Source: an uncultured Eubacteriales bacterium | Lineage (GTDB): Bacteria > Bacillota > Clostridia > Oscillospirales > CAG-272 | Length of the DNA stretch: 34,445 nucleotides | NCBI GenBank assembly: GCA_934433485.1 | Contig: CAKRZR010000022.1 | Coordinates: forward strand, 1 to 34,445 | Reading direction: 5' to 3' | Shown: in pieces, positions 14,272 to 21,811 of the stretch | How positions within the stretch are numbered: the first letter of the stretch is position 1 | Layout of the letters: each line of letters opens with the position of its first letter | Made by a program: the position numbers and the translations under genes | Notes under the pieces: generated by a model | Seen by the model: the letters and a program-made list of their open reading frames with translations, nothing else | The model's database searches: none | Told to the model about the DNA's origin: nothing

Positions 14272-16167
14272 ATGCGGTATGGATTTATTACCCTGGCCGC
14301 CGCGGTGCCGGAGGTTTCGGTCGCGGATGCGGCGCACAACGGCACAGAGATCGTGCGGCTGATGCAAAAGGCGGCGGAGGCGGGGGCGCAGATTGTCACG
14401 TTCCCGGAGCTTGCCGTCACCGGATACACCTGCGGCGATCTCTTTCTCACGGACAAGCTGCTCCGGGACGCCGAGGACGCGCTCTCAGCCATCCTCGCGG
14501 AGACGGTGGGGCTGCCCGTGGTCGCCGTTATCGGGGTGCCGGTGGTCTGGCGCGGAAAAACCTACAACGGCGCCGCGGTCTGCCTGAACGGACGGATCCT
14601 CGGCGTGGTGCCGAAAACGCACATTCCGAACTACGCGGAGTTTTACGAGCTGCGCCAGTTTAACCCCGCGCCCGATGCAAACGGAACGATTACGCTGTGC
14701 GGTCAGACCGTGCCGTTTGGGCGGAAACTGCTGTTCGCGTGCGAGAACATGCCGGCTCTCGTGCTCGGCTGTGAGATCTGCGAGGATCTGTGGGTCGCGG
14801 ATACGCCCGGTGCCTCCCTTGCCGCGGCGGGTGCGACGGTGCTGTGCAATCTCTCCGCGTCCAATGAAACGATCGGGAAGGACGCGTACCGCCGGATGCT
14901 CGTGCAGAGCGCGTCGGGCAGATTCGTGTCCGCGTATGTGTATGCCGACGCGGGCTGCGGGGAATCGACGACGGACATCGTGTTCTCCGGGCACTCCATG
15001 ATCGCGGCGAACGGGACGATCCTTGCGGAAAATCCGCCGTTCGGTGAGAGCGAGCTTGTGACGGCGGTCGTCGATCTTGCGCACCTCGCGCATGACCGCC
15101 GCCGGATGAACACCTTCGCGGCAAACGGGGACGATTACGCAACCGTCTCCTTCTCGCTGCCCGCGTGGGAGACCGACCTGTCCGGTAAGATCGACCGCCA
15201 TCCGTTTATCCCGGGCGGGAGCGCGGAAAAGGCGTCGGTGTGCGCGCGGATACTGGAAATTCAGTCGAGAGGGCTTGCAAAACGGCTGACGGCTGCCCAT
15301 GCCGCGGGTGCCGTGGTCGCGCTGTCCGGGGGACTGGACTCCACCCTCGCGCTCCTTGTGACGGTGCGGGCGACGGATATTCTGGGGTGGGACCACAAGC
15401 GGATCACGGCGGTCACGATGCCCTGCTTCGGCACCACGGCGCGCACCCGGTCGAACGCGCAGATCTTAGCCGAGGAGTGCGGCACGACGTTCCGGGAGAT
15501 CGACATCAAAAAAGCCGTGGACGTGCATTTCCGCGACATCGGGCACGATCCGGAGGACCATTCCGTGGTCTACGAAAACGCGCAGGCGAGGGAGCGGACG
15601 CAGATCATCATGGACATCGCAAACGCAAACGGCAGCCTCGTCATCGGCACGGGGGATCTGTCCGAGCTGGCGCTGGGCTGGGCGACGTACAACGGGGATC
15701 ATATGTCGAACTACGGCGTAAACGGCGGGGTCCCGAAGACGCTGGTGCGCCACATCGTCTCGTACTGCGCGGAGGTGACGGAGAATCCCCGTCTTTCCGC
15801 CGCGCTGTCCGATATTTTAGCGACCCCGGTCTCGCCGGAGCTTCTGCCGCCGCAGGACGGGGACATCGCGCAGCGGACGGAGGACATTGTCGGTCCCTAC
15901 GAGCTGCACGATTTCTTCCTGTATCATTATGTGCGCTACGGGGAGACGCCGGAGAAGATCTATCACGAGGCGTGCGCGGCGTTTAATGGGGAATTTTCGC
16001 CCGAGACGATCGCGAAGTGGCTGACCACGTTCTGCCGCCGGTTCTATACGCAGCAGTTCAAGCGGAGCGCGCTGCCGGACGGTCCGAAGGTCGGCTCCGT
16101 GGCACTGTCTCCACGCGGCGACTGGAGAATGCCCTCGGACGCGGTGCCGATGCGCGTTGTGCTTTGA
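14272..16167 (+). CDS. nadE: Glutamine-dependent NAD+ synthetase
   Basis: The protein has 631 residues; AAAGGAG lies 10 nt before the ATG. Residues 1-270 are a nitrilase-type glutaminase with the catalytic triad Glu46 (FPELAVTGY), Lys115 (VPKTHIPNYAEFYE) and Cys170 (EICEDLW). Residues about 325-600 are the synthetase domain with the ATP-pyrophosphatase P-loop LSGGLDST (351-358), then TMPCFGTTARTRSNA and GTGDLSELALGW, with NYGVNGGVPKTLV downstream. It makes NAD+ from deamido-NAD+, ATP and glutamine-derived ammonia in the cytoplasm. The length and order fit the glutamine-dependent two-domain class. It has no obvious functional link to the wall genes upstream; it lies 109 bp after the lipoprotein gene and 10 bp before the DUF3842 gene, so co-transcription with the latter is likely. 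Confidence 0.97.
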   Translation: MRYGFITLAAAVPEVSVADAAHNGTEIVRLMQKAAEAGAQIVTFPELAVTGYTCGDLFLTDKLLRDAEDALSAILAETVGLPVVAVIGVPVVWRGKTYNGAAVCLNGRILGVVPKTHIPNYAEFYELRQFNPAPDANGTITLCGQTVPFGRKLLFACENMPALVLGCEICEDLWVADTPGASLAAAGATVLCNLSASNETIGKDAYRRMLVQSASGRFVSAYVYADAGCGESTTDIVFSGHSMIAANGTILAENPPFGESELVTAVVDLAHLAHDRRRMNTFAANGDDYATVSFSLPAWETDLSGKIDRHPFIPGGSAEKASVCARILEIQSRGLAKRLTAAHAAGAVVALSGGLDSTLALLVTVRATDILGWDHKRITAVTMPCFGTTARTRSNAQILAEECGTTFREIDIKKAVDVHFRDIGHDPEDHSVVYENAQARERTQIIMDIANANGSLVIGTGDLSELALGWATYNGDHMSNYGVNGGVPKTLVRHIVSYCAEVTENPRLSAALSDILATPVSPELLPPQDGDIAQRTEDIVGPYELHDFFLYHYVRYGETPEKIYHEACAAFNGEFSPETIAKWLTTFCRRFYTQQFKRSALPDGPKVGSVALSPRGDWRMPSDAVPMRVVL

Positions 16168-16177
16168 GGAATAGCCT

Positions 16178-16633
16178 ATGAAGAGAATTCTCGTCATCGA
16201 CGGACAGGGCGGGGGGCTGGGCAGGATGCTTGTGGAATCCCTGCGGCAGAGCGGGGGGTACCACATCACGGCGGTGGGGACCAACTCCATCGCGACCTCC
16301 AATATGCTGCGCGCGGAGCCGAATGAGGCGGCGACGGGGGAAAACGCCGTGCGGGTGTGCAGCAGACGGGCGGACGTGATCTGCGGGCCGATCGGGATCG
16401 TGATCGCGGACGCCATGAACGGAGAGGTGACCCCGGCGATCGCACTCGCGGTGGGACGGGCGGACGCGGCGCGGGTGCTGGTGCCGATGAACCGGCTGAC
16501 CGCCCATAAGCGGTGCGACAATCGGGTGGCGGGGATCCGGGACGTGCCGCTTGCGGAGCTTGTCCGGGACGCGGTGCGCCAGATCGACGCGGTCTGTGCA
16601 CAGACGGAGGACGCGCCGGGCGGAAACGTGTAA
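16178..16633 (+). CDS. DUF3842 family protein
   Basis: This is a 151-residue cytoplasmic protein. It begins with a glycine-rich nucleotide-binding-like loop, MKRILVIDGQGGGLGRMLVE, followed by a strand and VGTNSIATSNMLRA, GATGEN-like AATGENAV, ICGPIGIVIADAMNGEVTPAIA and VLVPMNRLTAHK. These blocks match the DUF3842 family of Clostridia, whose function is not established. The N-terminal loop suggests a Rossmann-like fold, but no catalytic residue can be named. It begins 10 bp after nadE and is followed by a separate promoter for the SLH gene, so it probably ends the nadE transcript. Confidence 0.85.
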   Translation: MKRILVIDGQGGGLGRMLVESLRQSGGYHITAVGTNSIATSNMLRAEPNEAATGENAVRVCSRRADVICGPIGIVIADAMNGEVTPAIALAVGRADAARVLVPMNRLTAHKRCDNRVAGIRDVPLAELVRDAVRQIDAVCAQTEDAPGGNV

Positions 16634-16683
16634 AAATATTGTAAATAATGAAAAAATTCTCCCCATATGGGAACTTTTTGCGC

Positions 16684-16689
16684 TATAAT
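16684..16689 (+). promoter_or_regulatory. -10 box of the SLH gene inside a palindrome
   Basis: TATAAT sits within the 13-bp palindrome CGCTATAATAGCG (16681-16693). No good -35 is visible at 16-18 bp, so an activator or another signal may help. The layout recalls the palindrome over the -10 of the pyruvyl transferase gene. Confidence 0.5.
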
Positions 16690-16753
16690 AGCGTCATAAA
16701 GGCAAAAGGGGTTCCCTGCCCAGGCGGCGGGATCCGAAAACCAAAACAAATCA

Positions 16754-16773
16754 CGCGGGACGAATGTTCCGCG
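16754..16773 (+). other. Leader hairpin of the SLH gene
   Basis: CGCGGGAC pairs with GTTCCGCG around GAAT in the roughly 100-nt leader, ending 19 nt before the ATG and just ahead of the AAGGAAGG ribosome binding site. It may stabilise the mRNA of an abundant surface protein. Confidence 0.5.
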
Positions 16774-16792
16774 AAAGAAGGAAGGTTCAAAT

Positions 16793-19700
16793 ATGAAACG
16801 GAAATGTTACGCACTCCTCGCCCTGCTCCTTGCCGTGTGCATGGTGCTCCCGATGGGGGTATTCGTGGGGGCAGATACTCCGGCGACTGGAACAGGGGCT
16901 ACGGAGACTCCGAAGCTGACATTGAAAGTGTCGGATTATTTTGACGTTGGAACCGGTGAAGAGGCTGATTTTGATGGTTCTAATCTTTCTATGGCTGTAG
17001 ATGCAGCATTTACAGTGAATGTATCTGGATTGCCGGATAATACATATTCACTGGATGTTGTACCGGGCAGAAAAGCCATATATGCATGTGATGTTAGTGG
17101 TAATAACGTGACAATAACAGCACGTTCTGAAGGTACAGATGATCTGAAGATTGTTGCTACCTCAAGCGATGCAACAAAGCAGAAAATTGAAGCGGTACTT
17201 ACCATCAACATTCTAAAGAAAGCTATTCGTGGATTCAAGCTCGTTGTAACAGATAAAGAAGGCAAAGAATATAAGCTGGATAGCAATGCAATTGGACGGG
17301 AAACGCCGCACCTGGCGCCAGGCACTGTGCTTGTGCCTAAGACAGTAATTGTAGAATACAACACTGCAAAAAAAGGTGTAACTGGAAGCGTTACTGCTAC
17401 CAAGGATAACATATATCCTGAGGAAATTGTACTTTCCGGTGGCAAGTATGAGTATAGCTTTACTTATACTGATGATAAAGGCTATAGCAAACCTGAGAAT
17501 TACACCATTTTTGTTGAGGGAAAAACACTTAATGAGGTTGTAGTAGCTGCAAAAGACAAAACGAAAACTTATACTGATTCTCAAGCACCAGTCGAGTTGA
17601 CGGACAATCTCGTTGTTACTGCAAAATATGATGATGGCGATGTTACTCTAAATCTTAATGATTCCCACTATGTTATTAAATATTATAATGGGATACTTGA
17701 CGAAAAAGTGACAGGGATTACTAAAGATATAAGCGAGAATTATACCTTTACGGTTACTTATGACAATGTTACATCTATCCCGTGTAATGTTAGCGATATT
17801 ATTAGATTTGAGACTGCTGTTCCTGAGAGCGTAACTGTAACATTAGGTGCGAACGCAAAGAAAAACTATATTGAGGGGCAGACAATTGACGATTATACTG
17901 GTATAGAGGTAATTGTATCATATACTGGTGGAAAAACGAAAAAGTTTAATACACAGTCGGCAATTGAAGATGAAGTTAAAGCGGGTAGATTGAGCTTCGG
18001 AACATTTGTGTATGGTGGAACGAGTATTTCTGTAACTTACAAGGAAGATCGAAACACTGCCACAGGTGAAATCAATTTTGCTAAGAACAAAATCACTGTT
18101 TCCAAGAAGTGTGTAGAGGATCTTACGGTTTCCAAAAAGCCTACCAAATTGTCCTATAAAGCAGGCGAGAAGCTGGATCTTTCCGGCATGAAAGTTACTA
18201 TTCTTTACAATAATGGCGAAGAGAAAACATATGCCTATAATGAACATCCGGGCTTGAAATTCTCTCCTGCAAATGGTTCTGTCCTTTCTGAGGGGGAAGT
18301 ACCGGTTTATGTAATGTATGAGGAAGTGGATCCGAACAGTGGCAAAACAATCACCGTAAAAGATGATTTCCTTGTCACTGTAGGTGCTGCAAGCGAATCC
18401 ATTACCTCTGCTTCCCTTACCTACGGCTACACCGGCAAGACGGAATACTTTGTTGGTGAAAAGTTCAAGATCGACGATTTCCGCGTAGACTTTGTTTACA
18501 ACAACGGTAAGACGAAAAAGGCAGTCAAGCTGACAAGCGGCATGATCAAAAAGTACGAGTTCGATGGAAACGAATCTACGACTCTTACTTCTTTCCAGAG
18601 AGCAATGACTGGTATGATGAAGCTGACGCTGTCTTACGATGGCAATACCGCTGTTCTCGAAATCCCGATCACCGTCACCAAGCGCCCGAATCTGAAATCC
18701 ATTTCCGCAACCTTTATTAAGAAAGACAGCAAGGGATATGCTATCGAGGGTTACTATGTAGGCGATAAGCCCTCTGTAACGGATTTTGCTATCAATGTTC
18801 AGTATGACGATGGCTCTATTCGTCAGTTTATCGTAACGGAAAGCGACGAAAAATACGATTCCAAATATCCTTACACTTATAAGAGAGACGATGATGGTGT
18901 ATATTATACCATCAAGCTCACACCTACCACCATTGAAGAGGATACCAAGGCAGTTCGTATCTCCTATAATGAGAGAGTAACGCTTTCCGGATTTACCTCC
19001 AATGATACCGTATATACCGATGTCGAAATCAAGGTCACCATCCCAGACTGCATCCTCAAGCACTACAAATCCAGTTGGTCTAGAGAGTATGAAAGCACGG
19101 CATACGAGTCTCTGTACGATGCTTTAGTCGCTGCTTCTGACTACGACGAAATCCAGCTCTGCCGCGACGTCACTATGTCTACGGACTACGCATCGAGCAA
19201 GACGCTGGAAATCGACCTCAACGGCCACACCCTGACCATGATCCGCGGCGAGATCTACGTGCGCTCCAACGCCTCCTCCTCCACGAAGATCACCTTCACC
19301 AACTCCTCCCGTGACGACGCGCACATCCGCTACACGAACAACGAGGATGACGACGTCATCGTCGCGTATAACAAGGAATACGTCATCGACCGCTCCTCCA
19401 AGGGCGACGGCAGATACGATGTGACCATCACCTCCGTGAAGAACGGTAAGGTCACCGGCCCGACCGAGGTCATCCACGGTCACGACGCGAAGTTCACCAT
19501 CACCCCGGACGAGGGCTACGAAATCGCCGCCATCAAGGTCAACTCCAAGACCTACAAGGCGGCAAGCGACAACACGCTGCTCATCGAGGACGTGCGCGAA
19601 AAGCTGACCGTCACCGTGACGTTCCAGGAAAAGGCATGGCAGAACCCCTTCACCGACGTGTCCAAGTACGCGACCTACTACAAGGCGGTCCAGTTCGTAT

Positions 19701-20200
19701 ACGAGGAGGGTCTGTTCAACGGCACCTCCGCCACCAAGTTTGAACCCGACACCACCATGACGCGCGCCATGTTCGTCACCGTGCTTGGCAGACTCGCGGG
19801 CGTGAACGTGAACAACTACAAGACCTCCAGCTTCTCCGACGTTGCTACCGGACAATGGTACAGCGAATACGTGGAATGGGCGTCCTCCATCGGTCTTGTC
19901 GAGGGCTACGGCAACGGCAAGTTCGGTCCGAACGACTCCATCACCCACGCGCAGATGTACGTCCTGATGGAACGGTACGCCGACATCATCGAGGGCAAGA
20001 CCACCACCGCGTCCGGCACCTCCATCTCCGCGAACGACGTGCGCGACATCCCGGATTGGGCATACGAAGCCGTGGAATACGCCGCAAAGAAGGACTTCCT
20101 CGTGGTCTCCTCCTATAAGCTGACCCCGAACGACAACGCAAAGCGTTCCGAGCTCGCAATGCTGCTCCAGAAGTTCTGCAAAAACGTCCTTGAATATTGA
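16793..20200 (+). CDS. Large SLH-domain surface protein with Ig-like modules
   Basis: The protein has 1135 residues, with AAGGAAGG upstream. A Sec signal peptide (1-27; LLALLLAVCMVLPMGVFVGA) is followed by a beta-rich region. About five Ig-like modules near residues 245, 346, 442, 538 and 635 share the pattern Y-x-G-E-x-(L/I)-D-(x)n-V-x-Y-x-x-G-x-x-K. Residues about 772-860 resemble a parallel beta-helix segment (LYDALVAASDYDEIQL, LEIDLNGHTLTM). Residues about 876-942 resemble an InlB/Flg_new-type repeat (FTITPDEGYEIAAIKVN). Three C-terminal SLH motifs begin near 948 (PFTDVSKYATYYKAV), 1013 (SFSDVATGQWYSEYV) and 1082 (DIPDWAYEAVEYA). SLH triplets bind pyruvylated wall polysaccharide, linking this to the CsaB domain upstream. 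Base use changes inside the gene: about 16900-18400 is AT-rich, 18400-19120 intermediate, the rest GC-rich like its neighbours. Likely an S-layer-like or adhesive protein; the ligand is unknown. Confidence 0.92.
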   Translation: MKRKCYALLALLLAVCMVLPMGVFVGADTPATGTGATETPKLTLKVSDYFDVGTGEEADFDGSNLSMAVDAAFTVNVSGLPDNTYSLDVVPGRKAIYACDVSGNNVTITARSEGTDDLKIVATSSDATKQKIEAVLTINILKKAIRGFKLVVTDKEGKEYKLDSNAIGRETPHLAPGTVLVPKTVIVEYNTAKKGVTGSVTATKDNIYPEEIVLSGGKYEYSFTYTDDKGYSKPENYTIFVEGKTLNEVVVAAKDKTKTYTDSQAPVELTDNLVVTAKYDDGDVTLNLNDSHYVIKYYNGILDEKVTGITKDISENYTFTVTYDNVTSIPCNVSDIIRFETAVPESVTVTLGANAKKNYIEGQTIDDYTGIEVIVSYTGGKTKKFNTQSAIEDEVKAGRLSFGTFVYGGTSISVTYKEDRNTATGEINFAKNKITVSKKCVEDLTVSKKPTKLSYKAGEKLDLSGMKVTILYNNGEEKTYAYNEHPGLKFSPANGSVLSEGEVPVYVMYEEVDPNSGKTITVKDDFLVTVGAASESITSASLTYGYTGKTEYFVGEKFKIDDFRVDFVYNNGKTKKAVKLTSGMIKKYEFDGNESTTLTSFQRAMTGMMKLTLSYDGNTAVLEIPITVTKRPNLKSISATFIKKDSKGYAIEGYYVGDKPSVTDFAINVQYDDGSIRQFIVTESDEKYDSKYPYTYKRDDDGVYYTIKLTPTTIEEDTKAVRISYNERVTLSGFTSNDTVYTDVEIKVTIPDCILKHYKSSWSREYESTAYESLYDALVAASDYDEIQLCRDVTMSTDYASSKTLEIDLNGHTLTMIRGEIYVRSNASSSTKITFTNSSRDDAHIRYTNNEDDDVIVAYNKEYVIDRSSKGDGRYDVTITSVKNGKVTGPTEVIHGHDAKFTITPDEGYEIAAIKVNSKTYKAASDNTLLIEDVREKLTVTVTFQEKAWQNPFTDVSKYATYYKAVQFVYEEGLFNGTSATKFEPDTTMTRAMFVTVLGRLAGVNVNNYKTSSFSDVATGQWYSEYVEWASSIGLVEGYGNGKFGPNDSITHAQMYVLMERYADIIEGKTTTASGTSISANDVRDIPDWAYEAVEYAAKKDFLVVSSYKLTPNDNAKRSELAMLLQKFCKNVLEY

Positions 20201-20238
20201 TCCGGCTGGTATCCAATATCCAAAAACCACATCCAAAG

Positions 20239-20270
20239 ACCGTCCTGCGAGAAATCGCGGGGCGGTTTTT
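20239..20270 (+). terminator. Intrinsic terminator of the SLH gene
   Basis: ACCGTCCTGCGA pairs with TCGCGGGGCGGT (12 pairs, two G-T) around a GAAA tetraloop, followed by a T-run. It lies 39 bp after the stop. Confidence 0.9.
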
Positions 20271-20291
20271 CGCGATTGTGACAGAATCCTG

Positions 20292-20320
20292 TTGACAAAG
20301 CCGCCGCCGTTTAGTATAAT
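20292..20320 (+). promoter_or_regulatory. Consensus sigma-A promoter for the GH109-like gene
   Basis: TTGACA, 17-bp spacer and TATAAT are a perfect consensus match, about 70 bp upstream of the start. Expression should be strong unless a repressor acts; no clear operator palindrome is visible. Confidence 0.92.
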
Positions 20321-20389
20321 GGTAGCAGTCAAAATATGGCGTGCGGACGGGGGAGCCTGCCCGCGCGGGAATGCAAAGGAGCTATGAGT

Positions 20390-21610
20390 ATGGAAAAATT
20401 CAGAGTTGGTCAGATCGGGCTTGGCGGCCGTGGCATGGGACACCTGTCCGGTATCTTCTGTGAGCGCGACGACGTGGTCGTGACCTATGTCTGCGACGTA
20501 TACGAGGATCGCTGCGCCGCTGCTGTCAAAATGGTCGAGGAGAGAAACGGCAATACGCCCAAATCCACGACGAATTATAAGGAAGTCTGCGAATCCCCGG
20601 ATGTGGATGTGGTGATCGTCACCTCCGCGTGGGAAAACCACGTCCCGGCGTGCGTGTACGCCATGGAATGCGGCAAGCAGGTGGCGACCGAGGTCGGCGG
20701 CGCGTACTCCATCGACGATTGCTGGAAGCTCGTGAACACCTACGAAAAGACTGGCATCCACTGCATGATGCTCGAAAACTGCTGCTATGACCGGAACGAG
20801 ATGATGGTCATGAAGATGGTCCGCGAGGGGCTGTTCGGCAAGATCGTCCACTGCGAGGGCGGCTACCAGCACGATCTGCGCGGCGAGGTCAGCCACGGTG
20901 CGGAAAACCGCCACTACCGTCTCCGCAATTACCAGAACCGCTGCTGTGAAAACTACCCGACCCACGAGCTCGGTCCGATCGCGAAGATTCTCGACATCAA
21001 CCGCGGCAACCGCATGGTCAAGCTCACCTCCATGGCGTCCGGCGCATGGGGACTCAACGCCTTTGCCGAAGCGCACGACGACGTGGATCCCGCGCTCCGC
21101 TCCTACCGCTTCAAGCAGGGCGACGTGGTGAAAACGATGATCCAGTGCGCGCACGGCGAGACGATCTGCCTGACGCTCGACACCACCCTCCCGCGCTACT
21201 ACAGCCGGAATTTCACCATCCGCGGCACGAAGGGCTTCTTCGGCGAGACGGAAAACATGGTCTACATCGACGGCAAATGCGTGGAATTCGGTCACGACAA
21301 CTTCAACAACGTCGGGGAATACCGGAAGGAATGGGAGCATCCGGTCTGGAAGCACTTTGAGGAGGAGGGCGTCAAGGGCGGTCACGGCGGCATGGACTGG
21401 CTCGTGTTCGACGCGTACTTCACCGCACTGCGCGACGGCATGGTCCCGCCGATCGACACCTACGACACCGCCGCGTGGATGGCGATCACCCCGCTGTCCG
21501 AGATCTCCATCGCGAACGGCAGCATGCCCGTGGACGTCCCGGACTTCACCCGCGGCATGTGGACGCACAGAACCGACAAGAACACCGGCTTCTACGCACT
21601 CGACAAATGA
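20390..21610 (+). CDS. Gfo/Idh/MocA-fold protein of GH109 type
   Basis: The protein has 406 residues from the ATG at 20390, chosen because AAAGGAG lies 8 nt upstream; the ATG at 20384 is only 2 nt from it. The N-terminal Rossmann domain has GQIGLGGRGMGHLSGI (residues 6-21). The C-terminal part carries blocks I associate with GH109 glycosidases: ENCCYDRNEMMVMKMVREG, GKIVHCEGGYQHDLRGE, NYPTHELGPIAKILDINRG and GGHGGMDWLVFDAYFTAL, ending with VDVPDFTRGMW. GH109 enzymes use bound NAD+ to cleave glycosides, classically alpha-N-acetylgalactosamine, by oxidation-elimination. No signal peptide is present, so it would act on imported sugars. The substrate is not fixed by sequence; a simple dehydrogenase is the alternative. 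It probably forms a unit with the GH106-like gene 201 bp downstream. Confidence 0.82.
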   Translation: MEKFRVGQIGLGGRGMGHLSGIFCERDDVVVTYVCDVYEDRCAAAVKMVEERNGNTPKSTTNYKEVCESPDVDVVIVTSAWENHVPACVYAMECGKQVATEVGGAYSIDDCWKLVNTYEKTGIHCMMLENCCYDRNEMMVMKMVREGLFGKIVHCEGGYQHDLRGEVSHGAENRHYRLRNYQNRCCENYPTHELGPIAKILDINRGNRMVKLTSMASGAWGLNAFAEAHDDVDPALRSYRFKQGDVVKTMIQCAHGETICLTLDTTLPRYYSRNFTIRGTKGFFGETENMVYIDGKCVEFGHDNFNNVGEYRKEWEHPVWKHFEEEGVKGGHGGMDWLVFDAYFTALRDGMVPPIDTYDTAAWMAITPLSEISIANGSMPVDVPDFTRGMWTHRTDKNTGFYALDK

Positions 21611-21617
21611 CAAGTCC

Positions 21618-21720
21618 GGATAACGCTGATTTCAGGCTGTTTTTGCGATAAAAGCCCTTATAGGATAGCCTTTTCAGCGCAAAATCCCGATGGATTCGGC
21701 GCGTTCTGAATCCGAAACGA
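21618..21720. repeat. About 95-bp interspersed repeat with hairpin, copy 2
   Basis: Partner of 14163-14257. The hairpin pairs TTTTGCG (21641-21647) with CGCAAAA (21678-21684) and AAAG with CTTT further in. A second small hairpin (GGATTC/GAATCC, 21692-21712) is not matched in copy 1. Stem bases differ from copy 1 while pairing is largely kept. Confidence 0.65.
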
Positions 21721-21734
21721 CGTGAAAACAAAAA

Positions 21735-21772
21735 AACGCCGTGCGGTGGACTCGTATCCGCGGCACGGCGTT
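21735..21772 (-). terminator. Terminator-like hairpin facing the minus strand
   Basis: AACGCCGTGC and GCACGGCGTT form a perfect 10-bp stem with further inner pairing. On the minus strand it is followed by a run of seven T, the form of an intrinsic terminator, but the nearest genes on both sides are plus strand. It may block antisense transcription or act in the plus-strand leader of the next gene. Confidence 0.6.
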
Positions 21773-21811
21773 CTCGCATATAGCGAACATCTGATAAAGG
21801 AGAAAATCCAA

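Noticed and set aside
17918..19063. A 381-codon minus-strand open frame inside the AT-rich part of the SLH gene
   Set aside because: It is antisense to clear Ig-like modules and has no start signal or domain.
19124..21613. An 829-codon open frame on the minus strand opposite the SLH 3' end and the GH109-like gene
   Set aside because: It crosses two real genes, a strong terminator and a consensus promoter of the other strand, has no domain, and is explained by GC-rich codon bias leaving the opposite strand open.
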